Assembly: GCA_029933115.1 (NCBI GenBank) | Contig: JAOZOT010000199.1 | Span: 1-6,670 of the forward strand | DNA length: 6,670 nt | Direction of reading: 5' to 3' | Source of the DNA: Anaerolineae bacterium | Lineage (GTDB): Bacteria > Chloroflexota > Anaerolineae > E26-bin7 | Part shown: in pieces, positions 1 through 6,133 of the stretch | Layout of the letters: every line of letters begins with the position of its first letter | Position numbering within the stretch: the first letter of the stretch is position 1 | The notes under the pieces: model-generated | What the model saw: only the letters and a program-made list of their open reading frames with translations | Told to the model about the DNA's origin: nothing | Databases searched by the model: none | Position numbers and translations under genes: made by a program

Positions 1-70
1 ATGTCCCACTCGATCACCTACCCACGTTTACATGCTGACTTGCCGTGCAGGGCTACCTATTATTATTTGT

Positions 71-77
71 AAGGAGG
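71..77 (+). promoter_or_regulatory. Ribosome binding site of the aminotransferase
   Basis: AAGGAGG lies 8 bases before the ATG at 86 and fixes that codon as the start. The reading frame stays open to the left edge and offers an ATG at 32, but that one has no ribosome binding site, and the 18 extra residues do not resemble the usual aminotransferase N-terminus. A different frame that enters from the left edge stops with TAA at 70-72, overlapping this site, as is common where an upstream gene is followed closely by the next. I see no convincing promoter in bases 1-70. Confidence 0.85.
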
Positions 78-85
78 AATTGGTT

Positions 86-1249
86 ATGAGACTTGCGACC
101 AGAATGAGCAGGCTGGGCACTGAGACGGCCTTCGAGGTGTTGGCCAAGGCCAAGGCTTTGGAGGCTCAGGGGCGGGAGATTATCCATCTAGAGATCGGAG
201 AGCCCGACTTTGACACGCCGCGCAACATTGTTGACGCAGCCATTAGGGCTCTCAACGAGGGCCAGACTCACTACACCCCTTCAGCGGGCATCTTGCCTTT
301 CAAGGAAGCCATTGCCGCGGAGGTGTCATCAACGCGTGATATAGATGTAAACCCCAATCAGGTTGTGGTGACGCCAGGTGGCAAACCCATTATGTTTTTC
401 ACCATTCTGGCCCTGTGTGAAGAGGGGGATGAGGTCATTTACCCCAATCCCGGCTTTCCCATCTACGAGTCCATGATTAACTTTTCTGGAGCCAAAGCGG
501 TGCCGCTCCCACTACGGATGGAGAAAGAGTTCCGTTTCGACATTGACGAGTTCAGGGAACTGGTCGGCCCCAAGACCAAGTTGATTATTATCAATTCACC
601 GCAGAATCCCACCGGGGGGGTGTTGGGTTGGGATGAACTACGAGCTATAGCTGAGATCGCCATAGAGAACGACATCATGGTTCTCTCTGATGAAATCTAC
701 TCTCGTATCCTGTACGAGGGCGAGTTCATCAGCATCACCAGCATCCCCGGCATGGTGGAACGGACCATTATCCTCGATGGTCATTCCAAGACCTATGCCA
801 TGACCGGCTGGCGGCTGGGATATGGCGTTATGCCTGAGGAGCTGGCCGAGCACATCACTCGCCTGATGACCAATTCCAACTCTTGCACGGCTGCCTTCAC
901 TCAGTACGCCGGCATCGAGGCTTTGACAGGCCCCCAGGAGGATTCGTACAAGATGGTCGAAGCCTTCCGCGAAAGGCGTGATGTCATCGTCGAGGGCTTG
1001 AACGAGATCCCAGGCTTCAAGTGTCTGCTCCCGAAGGGTGCTTTCTACGCTTTTCCCAATATTGAAGGGACAGGCAAAAGCTCCAAGTTTCTGGAAGATT
1101 ATCTGTTGAACGAGGCTGGGGTAGCCACTCTCTCCGGCACCTCATTTGGGAAGTACGGCGAAGGCTTTTTGCGTCTCTCCTATGCCAATTCGGTAGAGAA
1201 TATCAAGAAAGCTATCGAGCGCATGAAAGAGGCCATAGCTAAGCTTTGA
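86..1249 (+). CDS. PLP-dependent class I aminotransferase, aspartate aminotransferase-like
   Basis: This 387-residue protein matches the usual length of cytoplasmic fold-type I aminotransferases (class I/II, subgroup Ig, the AspC/AlaT-like bacterial type). Such enzymes move an amino group between an amino acid and a 2-oxo acid using pyridoxal phosphate. Visible landmarks, in order, are IGEPDFDTP near residue 37; HYTPSAG; GGK at 98-100; the NPTG motif with Asn174; the SDEIY motif with Asp202, which pairs with the PLP ring nitrogen, and Tyr205; the Schiff-base Lys235 in SKTYAMTGWR; the phosphate-binding Arg243; and Arg363 in FLRLSYA, which binds the substrate carboxylate. All catalytic residues are present. 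In characterised aspartate aminotransferases of this subgroup the GGK motif is usually followed by QAL; here it reads GGKPIMFF, so the amino-acid preference cannot be named with confidence. It converges on the minus-strand operon and ends at a shared terminator. Family certain; substrate (aspartate, alanine or another) inferred. Confidence 0.93.
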   Translation: MRLATRMSRLGTETAFEVLAKAKALEAQGREIIHLEIGEPDFDTPRNIVDAAIRALNEGQTHYTPSAGILPFKEAIAAEVSSTRDIDVNPNQVVVTPGGKPIMFFTILALCEEGDEVIYPNPGFPIYESMINFSGAKAVPLPLRMEKEFRFDIDEFRELVGPKTKLIIINSPQNPTGGVLGWDELRAIAEIAIENDIMVLSDEIYSRILYEGEFISITSIPGMVERTIILDGHSKTYAMTGWRLGYGVMPEELAEHITRLMTNSNSCTAAFTQYAGIEALTGPQEDSYKMVEAFRERRDVIVEGLNEIPGFKCLLPKGAFYAFPNIEGTGKSSKFLEDYLLNEAGVATLSGTSFGKYGEGFLRLSYANSVENIKKAIERMKEAIAKL

Positions 1250-1283
1250 GTTCTCGTGGGGTAGCCAGGGCCGCTTTGAAAGC

Positions 1284-1325
1284 AAAAGCCCTGCCGGACA
1301 GCAGCACCTGTCTGGCAGGGCTTTT
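1284..1325. terminator. Bidirectional intrinsic terminator between convergent genes
   Basis: The arms 1284-1301 and 1308-1325 form an 18-bp stem around a 6-base loop (CAGCAC). The GC-rich core AGCCCTGCC pairs with GGCAGGGCT, with a single non-Watson-Crick position (G-U type) near the middle. The stem is flanked by AAAA on the left and TTTT on the right, so each strand carries a short U-tract after the hairpin. It lies between the stop of the aminotransferase (1249) and the stop of the small minus-strand gene (1342), and so can end transcription from both sides. The T-tract is short (four). Confidence 0.88.
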
Positions 1326-1341
1326 CTACAGGCTTTTATAT

Positions 1342-1776
1342 TCACCAGTTGCGACACCGGACTAGTTGTAAATCTTCGGCTTCGGGGTCGGGTACTTCAT
1401 ATACCAGCCAGAGTTGCCCCCATTTTTGCAAGAGGAAATGTGTGCATCGGGTTTCTGGGGAAATTTCGACTTCCTTGTCAATGATCACACACCAGATCTC
1501 TATGTGTTCCGGATCGTATTGGGCCTCTCCGCCGGGTAGCCTCTGCCTGACGCCGATGCGAGGGTATGAGTGGGTAGTGAGGCGGAAGTCTATCAAAGTT
1601 CCTTGCCTGGCCGATACAATCGTGTAGCTAAAATCCGGGCCTTCAAGTTTTTCGATGAACTCGTCCAGTCTTTGCTTTGCTTCGGGGGGAAATTTCGCCG
1701 GCCTAATGTTCACATAGATTCCCAGGGCAGTGATCAAGAGTACCAGAATAGCGCATCCTACTTTCTTGTTCAGCAT
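1342..1776 (-). CDS. Small membrane-anchored protein of unknown function
   Basis: I do not recognise this 144-residue protein. It starts with a short positive stretch (MLNKK) and one hydrophobic segment at about residues 6-24, followed by a charged, soluble domain of about 115 residues. That domain looks like a mixed alpha/beta fold: a helix at about 31-45, then beta-like stretches (FSYTIVSARQ, EHIEIWCVIID, GQLWLVYEV). The pattern fits a single-pass protein with its domain outside the membrane. Cys8 lies too early for a standard lipobox, so a signal anchor is more likely than a lipoprotein. The start is chosen because GGGAGGG lies 6 bases before it; the frame could be extended 48 residues upstream, but that extension is Ser/Pro/Ala-rich and overlaps the end of the preceding gene in another frame. 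It follows that gene by 13 bases and is the last of the operon, ending at the shared terminator. Function unknown. Confidence 0.72.
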   Translation of the reverse strand: MLNKKVGCAILVLLITALGIYVNIRPAKFPPEAKQRLDEFIEKLEGPDFSYTIVSARQGTLIDFRLTTHSYPRIGVRQRLPGGEAQYDPEHIEIWCVIIDKEVEISPETRCTHFLLQKWGQLWLVYEVPDPEAEDLQLVRCRNW

Positions 1777-1782
1777 CTTGTT

Positions 1783-1789
1783 CCCTCCC
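1783..1789 (-). promoter_or_regulatory. Ribosome binding site deciding the start of the small membrane protein
   Basis: On the minus strand GGGAGGG stands 6 bases before the ATG at 1776-1774, directly after the stop codon of the preceding gene (TAA at 1792-1790). It favours the 144-residue start over the longer in-frame alternative that begins at 1920. Confidence 0.7.
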
Positions 1790-3502
1790 TTAACTGCCAA
1801 CGCCAAAGATGCCGGGGGCATAGATAGCCAGGCTGAGCAAGGCATCGGTCGAGGCGAAGACCAGGAAGGCCGGGAAGAGAGTCGCCCTCTCGGCGCGGCG
1901 TCTGTAGGTGTATAGGGCAACCAAGGCCAGGATGAAGATGATGAAAGGCACCACTATGGCCAGTACTGAAGATAGTTGAGGCAGTGCCTGGCTCAGGAAA
2001 GGGATGCGGAGGAAAGAACCGGGCAGGAGCACGAGCTTGGTGCCCGTATAGAGGACTATGGCGATGCCCAGAGCTATTTTGACGCGCTTCGAATCCAGTT
2101 CCTCCTCACCGGCAAAGACGTAAAAGAGTACGAGCCAGAGTAGTGGGGGAAGAAGCCAGAGCACCACCCAGGGGATAAGAGCCACCCCGGCGAGCATCCC
2201 CAGAATCAGGTCGGCCACTTTCAGCAGCACGTCTTGAAAGCTCGTTCTGTCGAGCCAGACCTTCGCCGAGGGTGAGGTGCTGGCGTAGTAGACGTCATAC
2301 CGCCCAAAGCCAGCAGCGTCAAGCCAAGCCAGATGCAGGTTTGAGGTGGGGTCAGCTACCAGGGTGGACCGCAGGGAGATGGACTTGGTTTTCGCAGCGA
2401 GTTGGTAGCCTGTCATCTCACCTTTGCTGAAAACGGCCATAACAGGTTGCATGGTAGATTTGCCGATGCTCAAGGGCGCCGGTGCTTCGGCCGTAGCGGG
2501 CCGTAAATCCGCAGGGCTTAACCACACGTCAAACACGGCAGCCAATTCATTTCGTTGCTCCCCGGCTACGGAGGGCATGGTTATAAAGTCGCTGTCCGCT
2601 ATCCCTATTCGCGTGGGGGTGAGAGGGACAGGTTGTCCCAGGGGAAAGCTTACGTAATGCGCCCGGGCAGTTCCCTGCTCCAGGCCGGCCCTTTGCTCGA
2701 TCGCCCAGAAGATATAGACGTTGTCTGTGTCGAGTCCCAGCACAGGCCCGTACAGGGTTGCATGTGCCCCTGTGCCGAACTGAGTCAGCTTGTTACCTGT
2801 AACCGGTTTCAAGGTCTGAAAAACAGCGTAGTAGAGCTCGTGGTTTTGAGGCGAGGGTTCCTGAAGCCAGGCCAGGTGGATAGCGCCTGAACTGTCCGCC
2901 TGGGCGGAGAACTGGGTCCCTTGAGGTATTACCAGAGCGGGAGAAGAAGTGGCGTCTCCTCGCTCGTCGAGGCTGAGGTTGTAAATGCCTTCCTCACTTA
3001 CCCAAAAGACCTCGATTTGTCCCTCCTGGCCGAGGCACATTTGATAGCTTTCTACCTCTTTTCCTGATGGGGAAAGACGGGTAGGCTCGGAGAGTGCCTG
3101 GCCATCGCGGCCCAGGAGGAGGTGAAACAAGCTTTTCACGCCACTTTCACGGGCCAGGCAAGCCAGGTGCATGTTGCCTAGTTTATCCAAAAGGAGTTGG
3201 GGTTTGTGAGGGTCAGACAAAGGGATGGCGAGGTCTTTTTCCGTTGTGATCTTGGCCTGATCGTCCAACTGGGCGTAGTGCAGTCGGCCCGCTTCTTCAC
3301 CTTTGGTGTACCAGATCAGGTGGACGTGTCCTTGTCCGTCAACTTGTAGGGCTACGGGTTGGTTGAGGGAGGACACGCCGATCCGCAGCCCCCGGCTCCA
3401 ATCGGGCGAAGGCTTATCGCTCCGGTCGGAGAGTACGGTGCACCCACCAAGGATAAGCAGCACAGCGAGTAGGATGCTGTGCTGTGCGAGCTTTTTGATC
3501 AT
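1790..3502 (-). CDS. Lipoprotein with propeller-like repeats and C-terminal membrane helices
   Basis: This 570-residue protein is unidentified, but its architecture is readable. A lipoprotein signal peptide ends in the lipobox LGGC with Cys21. Residues 40-410 hold about seven imperfect repeats of 45-65 residues with a short beta-strand core: VHLIW (60-64), MHLAC (111-115), IEVFW (163-167), IHLAW (208-212), VYIFW (262-266), a weak one near 322-327, and LHLAW (389-393). Most are followed by a second strand such as LHYA, LYYA or VYYA. This pattern fits a beta-propeller. Hydrophobic segments follow at about 432-464 (broken by Pro-Pro at 452-453), 474-496, 508-531 and 541-566, so the chain appears anchored both by lipid and by four or five helices. 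The start is supported by AGGAG 7 bases upstream. It follows the MEMO-AMMECR1 gene by 64 bases. A sensor, binding or complex-scaffold role is possible but only inferred. Confidence 0.78.
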   Translation of the reverse strand: MIKKLAQHSILLAVLLILGGCTVLSDRSDKPSPDWSRGLRIGVSSLNQPVALQVDGQGHVHLIWYTKGEEAGRLHYAQLDDQAKITTEKDLAIPLSDPHKPQLLLDKLGNMHLACLARESGVKSLFHLLLGRDGQALSEPTRLSPSGKEVESYQMCLGQEGQIEVFWVSEEGIYNLSLDERGDATSSPALVIPQGTQFSAQADSSGAIHLAWLQEPSPQNHELYYAVFQTLKPVTGNKLTQFGTGAHATLYGPVLGLDTDNVYIFWAIEQRAGLEQGTARAHYVSFPLGQPVPLTPTRIGIADSDFITMPSVAGEQRNELAAVFDVWLSPADLRPATAEAPAPLSIGKSTMQPVMAVFSKGEMTGYQLAAKTKSISLRSTLVADPTSNLHLAWLDAAGFGRYDVYYASTSPSAKVWLDRTSFQDVLLKVADLILGMLAGVALIPWVVLWLLPPLLWLVLFYVFAGEEELDSKRVKIALGIAIVLYTGTKLVLLPGSFLRIPFLSQALPQLSSVLAIVVPFIIFILALVALYTYRRRAERATLFPAFLVFASTDALLSLAIYAPGIFGVGS

Positions 3503-3516
3503 GCCGGCTCTCCTGT

Positions 3517-3530
3517 TTGTGTCATCACAA
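3517..3530. promoter_or_regulatory. Small dyad before the propeller lipoprotein gene (possible operator)
   Basis: On the minus strand TTGTG-ATGA-CACAA is a perfect 5-bp inverted repeat with a 4-base spacer, lying between the preceding gene and the ribosome binding site. The geometry resembles half-sites of the CRP/FNR family. A TTGAAC and a TATATG lie upstream, but 19 bases apart, a poor spacing for sigma70. A dyad this short can occur by chance, so this is a weak call. Confidence 0.2.
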
Positions 3531-3566
3531 CATATACCACGTCTTGGCCATTATGGTTCAATCTGT

Positions 3567-5210
3567 TCAATTCCCTTTGTCTGTTTTACTCTCCTCCGCG
3601 AACACTTCGGCCGTAAAGACGTAGAACCGGGTGCCTTCTTTTTTCCACGCATCTTTGGATAAACCCGCCTTTAGGCAAAGGTTCTCCAGCATTTCCTCTC
3701 GGCTCCAACCCTGCTCCGGGGCTACCTGGGGTAGGTAGACGGCCTGCTTCAGCCCTCGACGGATGATCACCCCGTGCCGACCGACCTGGATCTGGTCAAC
3801 GCTTTCCACCTGCTCCAGGGGAGAGAGGACGGAGATTTCGATCTCGATGTCCGACAACTCGTCCTCAGTCACAGGGGGGAAGCGCCGGTCGCTGACCGCG
3901 GCCGAGACGGCCACGTTCTGCACAACCAGATACAATGGCCTGTCACCGATCAGGTGTCCGATACAGCCTCGCAACTCACCGTGTTTCTTGAGAGTAACAA
4001 AGGCCCCCCTCTCCTGAAGGAGGCCCGGTTGGGTTACTGTAAGGTGAGGGAAGGCCCCTGTCTCCAGAAAATGGGTGATGGTCTGCCGGGCTATGCTCAG
4101 AAGCTCTTTTTTGTCCTCGGTGCCGAGGGGGACGGCTTCCACTGACTCAGGAGGGGTAGGCATGACAAAGCCGGTGGGGTTGCCTTCCCCCCGCCAGAAT
4201 ACCACTGCCCCATAGCCCACCACGCGATCTCTTTCGCCAATGGGGACGTCACCGGAGTTGGCGTATTTGAGCACTGTGGCTTGATTGGCGCCCAATTGGG
4301 GGGCGGCCAGCATAGTTGTAAGGACCGAGCCTTTGCTGCACATAGTTGTGGCCAGGTCGGGGATGCCTTTGCCCATCCACTCGCGGTCTGTATCCAGCAG
4401 CACCTGAGGGTCCATGGTCTCGATGGCAGCCAGCATAGCTGCGTCTGAGGCGCGGGCGTCGTCGTAGGCCGGCCAATGGGCCAGGTCGGTGCTGGCCACG
4501 ATGAGGGCTTTGCGGTCGGCCAGTGCTTCCACCAGAGCCCGGCCGAGGACTTCTGCGGTCTCCAGGGAATCATCGTGCAGCACGATGGGCACCACTTTGA
4601 AATCGCTGCCCAGCACCCGTTGCAGGAAAGGTATCTGGTTCTCGACGGGGTGTTCACTCTCGTGGCCGGCGCGGTCGAAAAGGATGCGCGAGTCGGCGGC
4701 CAGGAGGACTGCAGCCACTTCCTCGTCAACGGGCACTGCACCCAGTGGAGTCTCGTAGGCTCCTCGCGCCCAGACAGCGACGGGGGCGCTCCCGCGCCCC
4801 GTGTGAGTGTCACCGATGACCACGACGGTCTCGTAGTCGAGCCCCTCGATTTGCTTGTAGGCGTAGGCCGCCACCCAGCCGGAGTAGATGTAGCCAGCGT
4901 GGGGCACGATGAGAGCGATGGGTTCGCCCTCGATCTTTTCGGCGTCCTTCTCGGCCTCGGCCAGGTAGCTGTCAACCATGGCCGCCAGTTTCTCTGGATC
5001 GCCGGGGAACCACATACCGGCTCCCTGGCAGGGATGGATGTCTTTGGGTGATAATGTGGCGGTCGGGGAGGCTGTAGATTCCGGCGGAGCACCTGTCGTG
5101 GGTGAAGTCGAAGAAGTGGCTGGCGGCCCAGGCGTGGCCGATGGCGCGCCGCAGGCGACGAGTAGTAGAATCATTACCAGGCCTATGACAAGTGAGGCTC
5201 TCATTTTCAT
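3567..5210 (-). CDS. amrB-amrA: Exported lipoprotein fusing MEMO1-like (protein B) and AMMECR1 (protein A) domains
   Basis: This 547-residue protein joins two AmmeMemoRadiSam components. Residues 1-20 are a lipoprotein signal with lipobox LVAC (Cys20), followed by a Ser/Thr/Pro/Ala-rich linker to about 55. Residues 58-340 are a MEMO1-like domain, related in fold to class III extradiol dioxygenases: GMWFPGDPEKL, PHAGYIYSG (His104), GDTH (His136), HESEHPVENQIPFLQ, TDLAH (Asp242, His245), Cys291 and NSGDV. The metal-site positions of human MEMO1 (His49, His81, Asp189, His192, Cys244) all have counterparts, with the same spacing for the first two. Residues 365-537 are AMMECR1, with the hallmark LRGCIG at 413-418. 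AGGAGG 7 bases before the ATG supports the start; an in-frame ATG two codons later is less well placed. Biochemical role unknown in bacteria. The lipid anchor implies it works outside the cytoplasm. First gene of a three-gene operon; the radical SAM partner lies 924 bases upstream on the same strand. Confidence 0.92.
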   Translation of the reverse strand: MKMRASLVIGLVMILLLVACGAPSATPGPPATSSTSPTTGAPPESTASPTATLSPKDIHPCQGAGMWFPGDPEKLAAMVDSYLAEAEKDAEKIEGEPIALIVPHAGYIYSGWVAAYAYKQIEGLDYETVVVIGDTHTGRGSAPVAVWARGAYETPLGAVPVDEEVAAVLLAADSRILFDRAGHESEHPVENQIPFLQRVLGSDFKVVPIVLHDDSLETAEVLGRALVEALADRKALIVASTDLAHWPAYDDARASDAAMLAAIETMDPQVLLDTDREWMGKGIPDLATTMCSKGSVLTTMLAAPQLGANQATVLKYANSGDVPIGERDRVVGYGAVVFWRGEGNPTGFVMPTPPESVEAVPLGTEDKKELLSIARQTITHFLETGAFPHLTVTQPGLLQERGAFVTLKKHGELRGCIGHLIGDRPLYLVVQNVAVSAAVSDRRFPPVTEDELSDIEIEISVLSPLEQVESVDQIQVGRHGVIIRRGLKQAVYLPQVAPEQGWSREEMLENLCLKAGLSKDAWKKEGTRFYVFTAEVFAEESKTDKGN

Positions 5211-5217
5211 GTCTATG

Positions 5218-5223
5218 CCTCCT
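5218..5223 (-). promoter_or_regulatory. Ribosome binding site of the MEMO-AMMECR1 gene
   Basis: On the minus strand a perfect AGGAGG lies 7 bases before the ATG at 5210-5208. This picks the first of two nearby in-frame ATG codons (the other is at 5204-5202) and keeps the whole lipoprotein signal peptide. Confidence 0.75.
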
Positions 5224-5262
5224 GGCTCAGAGTGTTGTCAAGCACATTCAGATGGTGGGTAC

Positions 5263-5291
5263 TTTACAATTCCTGAGAAATCGGGTATTAT
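5263..5291 (+). promoter_or_regulatory. Sigma70-type promoter of the toxin-antitoxin operon
   Basis: TTTACA at 5263-5268 and TATTAT at 5286-5291 are separated by exactly 17 bases, each one or two bases from consensus. Transcription would begin near 5298, giving a leader of about 50 bases before the antitoxin ATG at 5351, which has a strong GGAGGTGA site at 5340-5347. This independent promoter fits a self-contained cassette. Confidence 0.6.
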
Positions 5292-5314
5292 TACACCTGG
5301 AGACGACAGACCAA
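5285..5314 (-). promoter_or_regulatory. Weak candidate promoter for the minus-strand operon
   Basis: On the minus strand TTGGTC (5314-5309) and TAATAC (5290-5285) are 18 bases apart. The -10 would overlap the -10 of the plus-strand promoter, so the two could not be used at once. The match is poor, and the operon may instead be read from beyond the right edge, with the radical SAM gene. Confidence 0.2.
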
Positions 5315-5319
5315 TGTCG
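5304..5319. promoter_or_regulatory. Short dyad downstream of the toxin-antitoxin promoter (possible operator)
   Basis: CGACA-GACCAA-TGTCG is a perfect 5-bp inverted repeat with a 6-base spacer, just after the predicted transcription start. VapB-type antitoxins with AbrB domains commonly bind dyads near their own promoter, so it could be an autoregulatory site. It is short and could be chance. Confidence 0.25.
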
Positions 5320-5350
5320 AGCGCACAGAATTCACTTGTGGAGGTGAGCC

Positions 5351-5662
5351 ATGTCAACTCCCGTACCAGTTAAAATTACCGAAGAGGGGCTCTTACTTCC
5401 CCGCCAGGTATATCAAGACCTGGGTGAAATCGAGGTCTTACGCTGCCCTGACTATATCCTCATTAAATCCAAAGTCATGTATAACCGAGACCTGCGCGCT
5501 CGGGTAACGGAGATACTGCGTAAGGCTGGATTGCTTGTCAAACCAACGTGGAAACGGCCGCCCACGGTGCCACCGGAAGAGCGAGCCGAGCTGGCCAAAA
5601 AATTTAGCCTTGGCAAACCGCTCTCAGAGATCATCATCGAAGAACGTGAGGAAAACTGGTGA
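5351..5662 (+). CDS. vapB: AbrB-type antitoxin of a VapBC module
   Basis: This 103-residue protein has the shape of a type II antitoxin. Residues 6-40 look like an AbrB/MazE-type swapped-hairpin DNA-binding domain (VKITEEGLLLPRQVYQDLG, then EIEVLRCPDYILIKSK). Next comes a helix at about 46-60, a Pro-rich turn, and an acidic, helix-forming tail (PLSEIIIEEREENW) of the kind that wraps around and blocks a PIN toxin. It has a strong GGAGGTGA ribosome binding site and its own promoter, and its stop overlaps the toxin start in the sequence GTGA, so the two genes are translationally coupled. The expected roles are to neutralise the toxin and repress the operon. Family assignment rests on the N-terminal pattern plus the neighbouring PIN gene. 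Its sampled GC content is clearly lower than that of the MEMO and radical SAM genes on either side. Confidence 0.78.
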   Translation: MSTPVPVKITEEGLLLPRQVYQDLGEIEVLRCPDYILIKSKVMYNRDLRARVTEILRKAGLLVKPTWKRPPTVPPEERAELAKKFSLGKPLSEIIIEEREENW

Positions 5663-6123
5663 GCAACTATTACCTGGATACCAGCGCTCTGGTCAAGCGA
5701 TATATTAATGAGACCGGGAGTGCCTGGCTCAGGGCACTGGTAGACCCTGCCCTTTCCCCGGTACTGATTGTGTCGCAATTGCTCATTGTTGAAATGACCA
5801 GTGCATTCAACCGCCGTCTCCGCGAAGGGACTGTCAATCGGGACGATTACACACGAATGATGGATGCTTTTCGTGACGATTGTCTGGTTGAGTACAGGAT
5901 CATGCCACTCAATGGATCCATCATTGACCTGGCTTGTGAGTTGCTGGAGCGTCATCCGTTGCGGGCGTATGATGTCATTCACCTGAGTACGGCGATTGTG
6001 ATCAATCGTCTGCTGGTAGCTCACGAGATGCCAACCCTGACCTTTCTGTGCGCTGACAAGCGTTTGCTTGATGCCGCCACGGCCGAGGGGCTAGCAGTGG
6101 ACAACCCGAATGAGCATCCATGA
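5659..6123 (+). CDS. vapC: PIN-domain ribonuclease toxin, VapC family
   Basis: This 154-residue protein is a complete PIN-domain protein of the usual VapC length, predicted to be a Mg2+-dependent endoribonuclease that cuts tRNA or rRNA when its antitoxin is lost. The four acidic catalytic positions are visible: Asp7 in YLDTSALVKRY, Glu45 in LLIVEMTSAFNRR, Asp105 in RAYDVIHLSTA and Asp133 in FLCADKRLLDAA. No truncation or missing residue is seen, so the toxin is probably active. The start is GTG at 5659, overlapping the antitoxin stop by four bases, with GAGG a few bases upstream. The RNA target cannot be told from the sequence. Its stop lies 10 bases from the stop of the convergent radical SAM gene, and I see no terminator hairpin between them. 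Confidence 0.92.
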   Translation: MSNYYLDTSALVKRYINETGSAWLRALVDPALSPVLIVSQLLIVEMTSAFNRRLREGTVNRDDYTRMMDAFRDDCLVEYRIMPLNGSIIDLACELLERHPLRAYDVIHLSTAIVINRLLVAHEMPTLTFLCADKRLLDAATAEGLAVDNPNEHP

Positions 6124-6133
6124 TGAACCTTCC

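Noticed and set aside
27..63. TTTACA (27-32) and TATTAT (58-63) as a promoter for the aminotransferase
   Set aside because: The spacing is 25 bases, too long for sigma70, and a better-spaced partner was not found.
1..72. A 23-codon frame (ATG at 1, TAA at 70-72) that could be the tail of an upstream gene or a leader peptide
   Set aside because: The frame runs in from the edge, is too short to judge, and matches nothing I recognise. It remains possible that it is the end of an upstream gene.
1777..1920. A 48-residue N-terminal extension of the small membrane protein
   Set aside because: It overlaps the end of the preceding gene in another frame, is low in complexity, and would put the hydrophobic anchor internally. 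GGGAGGG marks the inner ATG.
1983..1997. A 15-base word (AGTGCCTGGCTCAGG) repeated at 5719-5733
   Set aside because: The copies lie inside two unrelated genes and show no extended similarity or flanking structure. Shorter versions occur elsewhere, so common codon words explain it.
3556..3571. A direct repeat of GTTCAAT with a 9-base period at the end of the MEMO-AMMECR1 gene
   Set aside because: It is only two 7-base copies, one overlapping the stop codon, with no further units or symmetry.
4476..5051. A 191-residue open frame on the plus strand opposite the MEMO domain
   Set aside because: It is the antisense shadow of a GC-rich gene, with no ribosome binding site and no recognisable domain.
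4097..5092. A 331-residue open frame on the minus strand within the MEMO-AMMECR1 gene
   Set aside because: It is a different frame of the same GC-rich coding strand, rich in Pro, Ser, Trp and Arg with no family resemblance. The overlapping frame has clear MEMO motifs and a good ribosome binding site.
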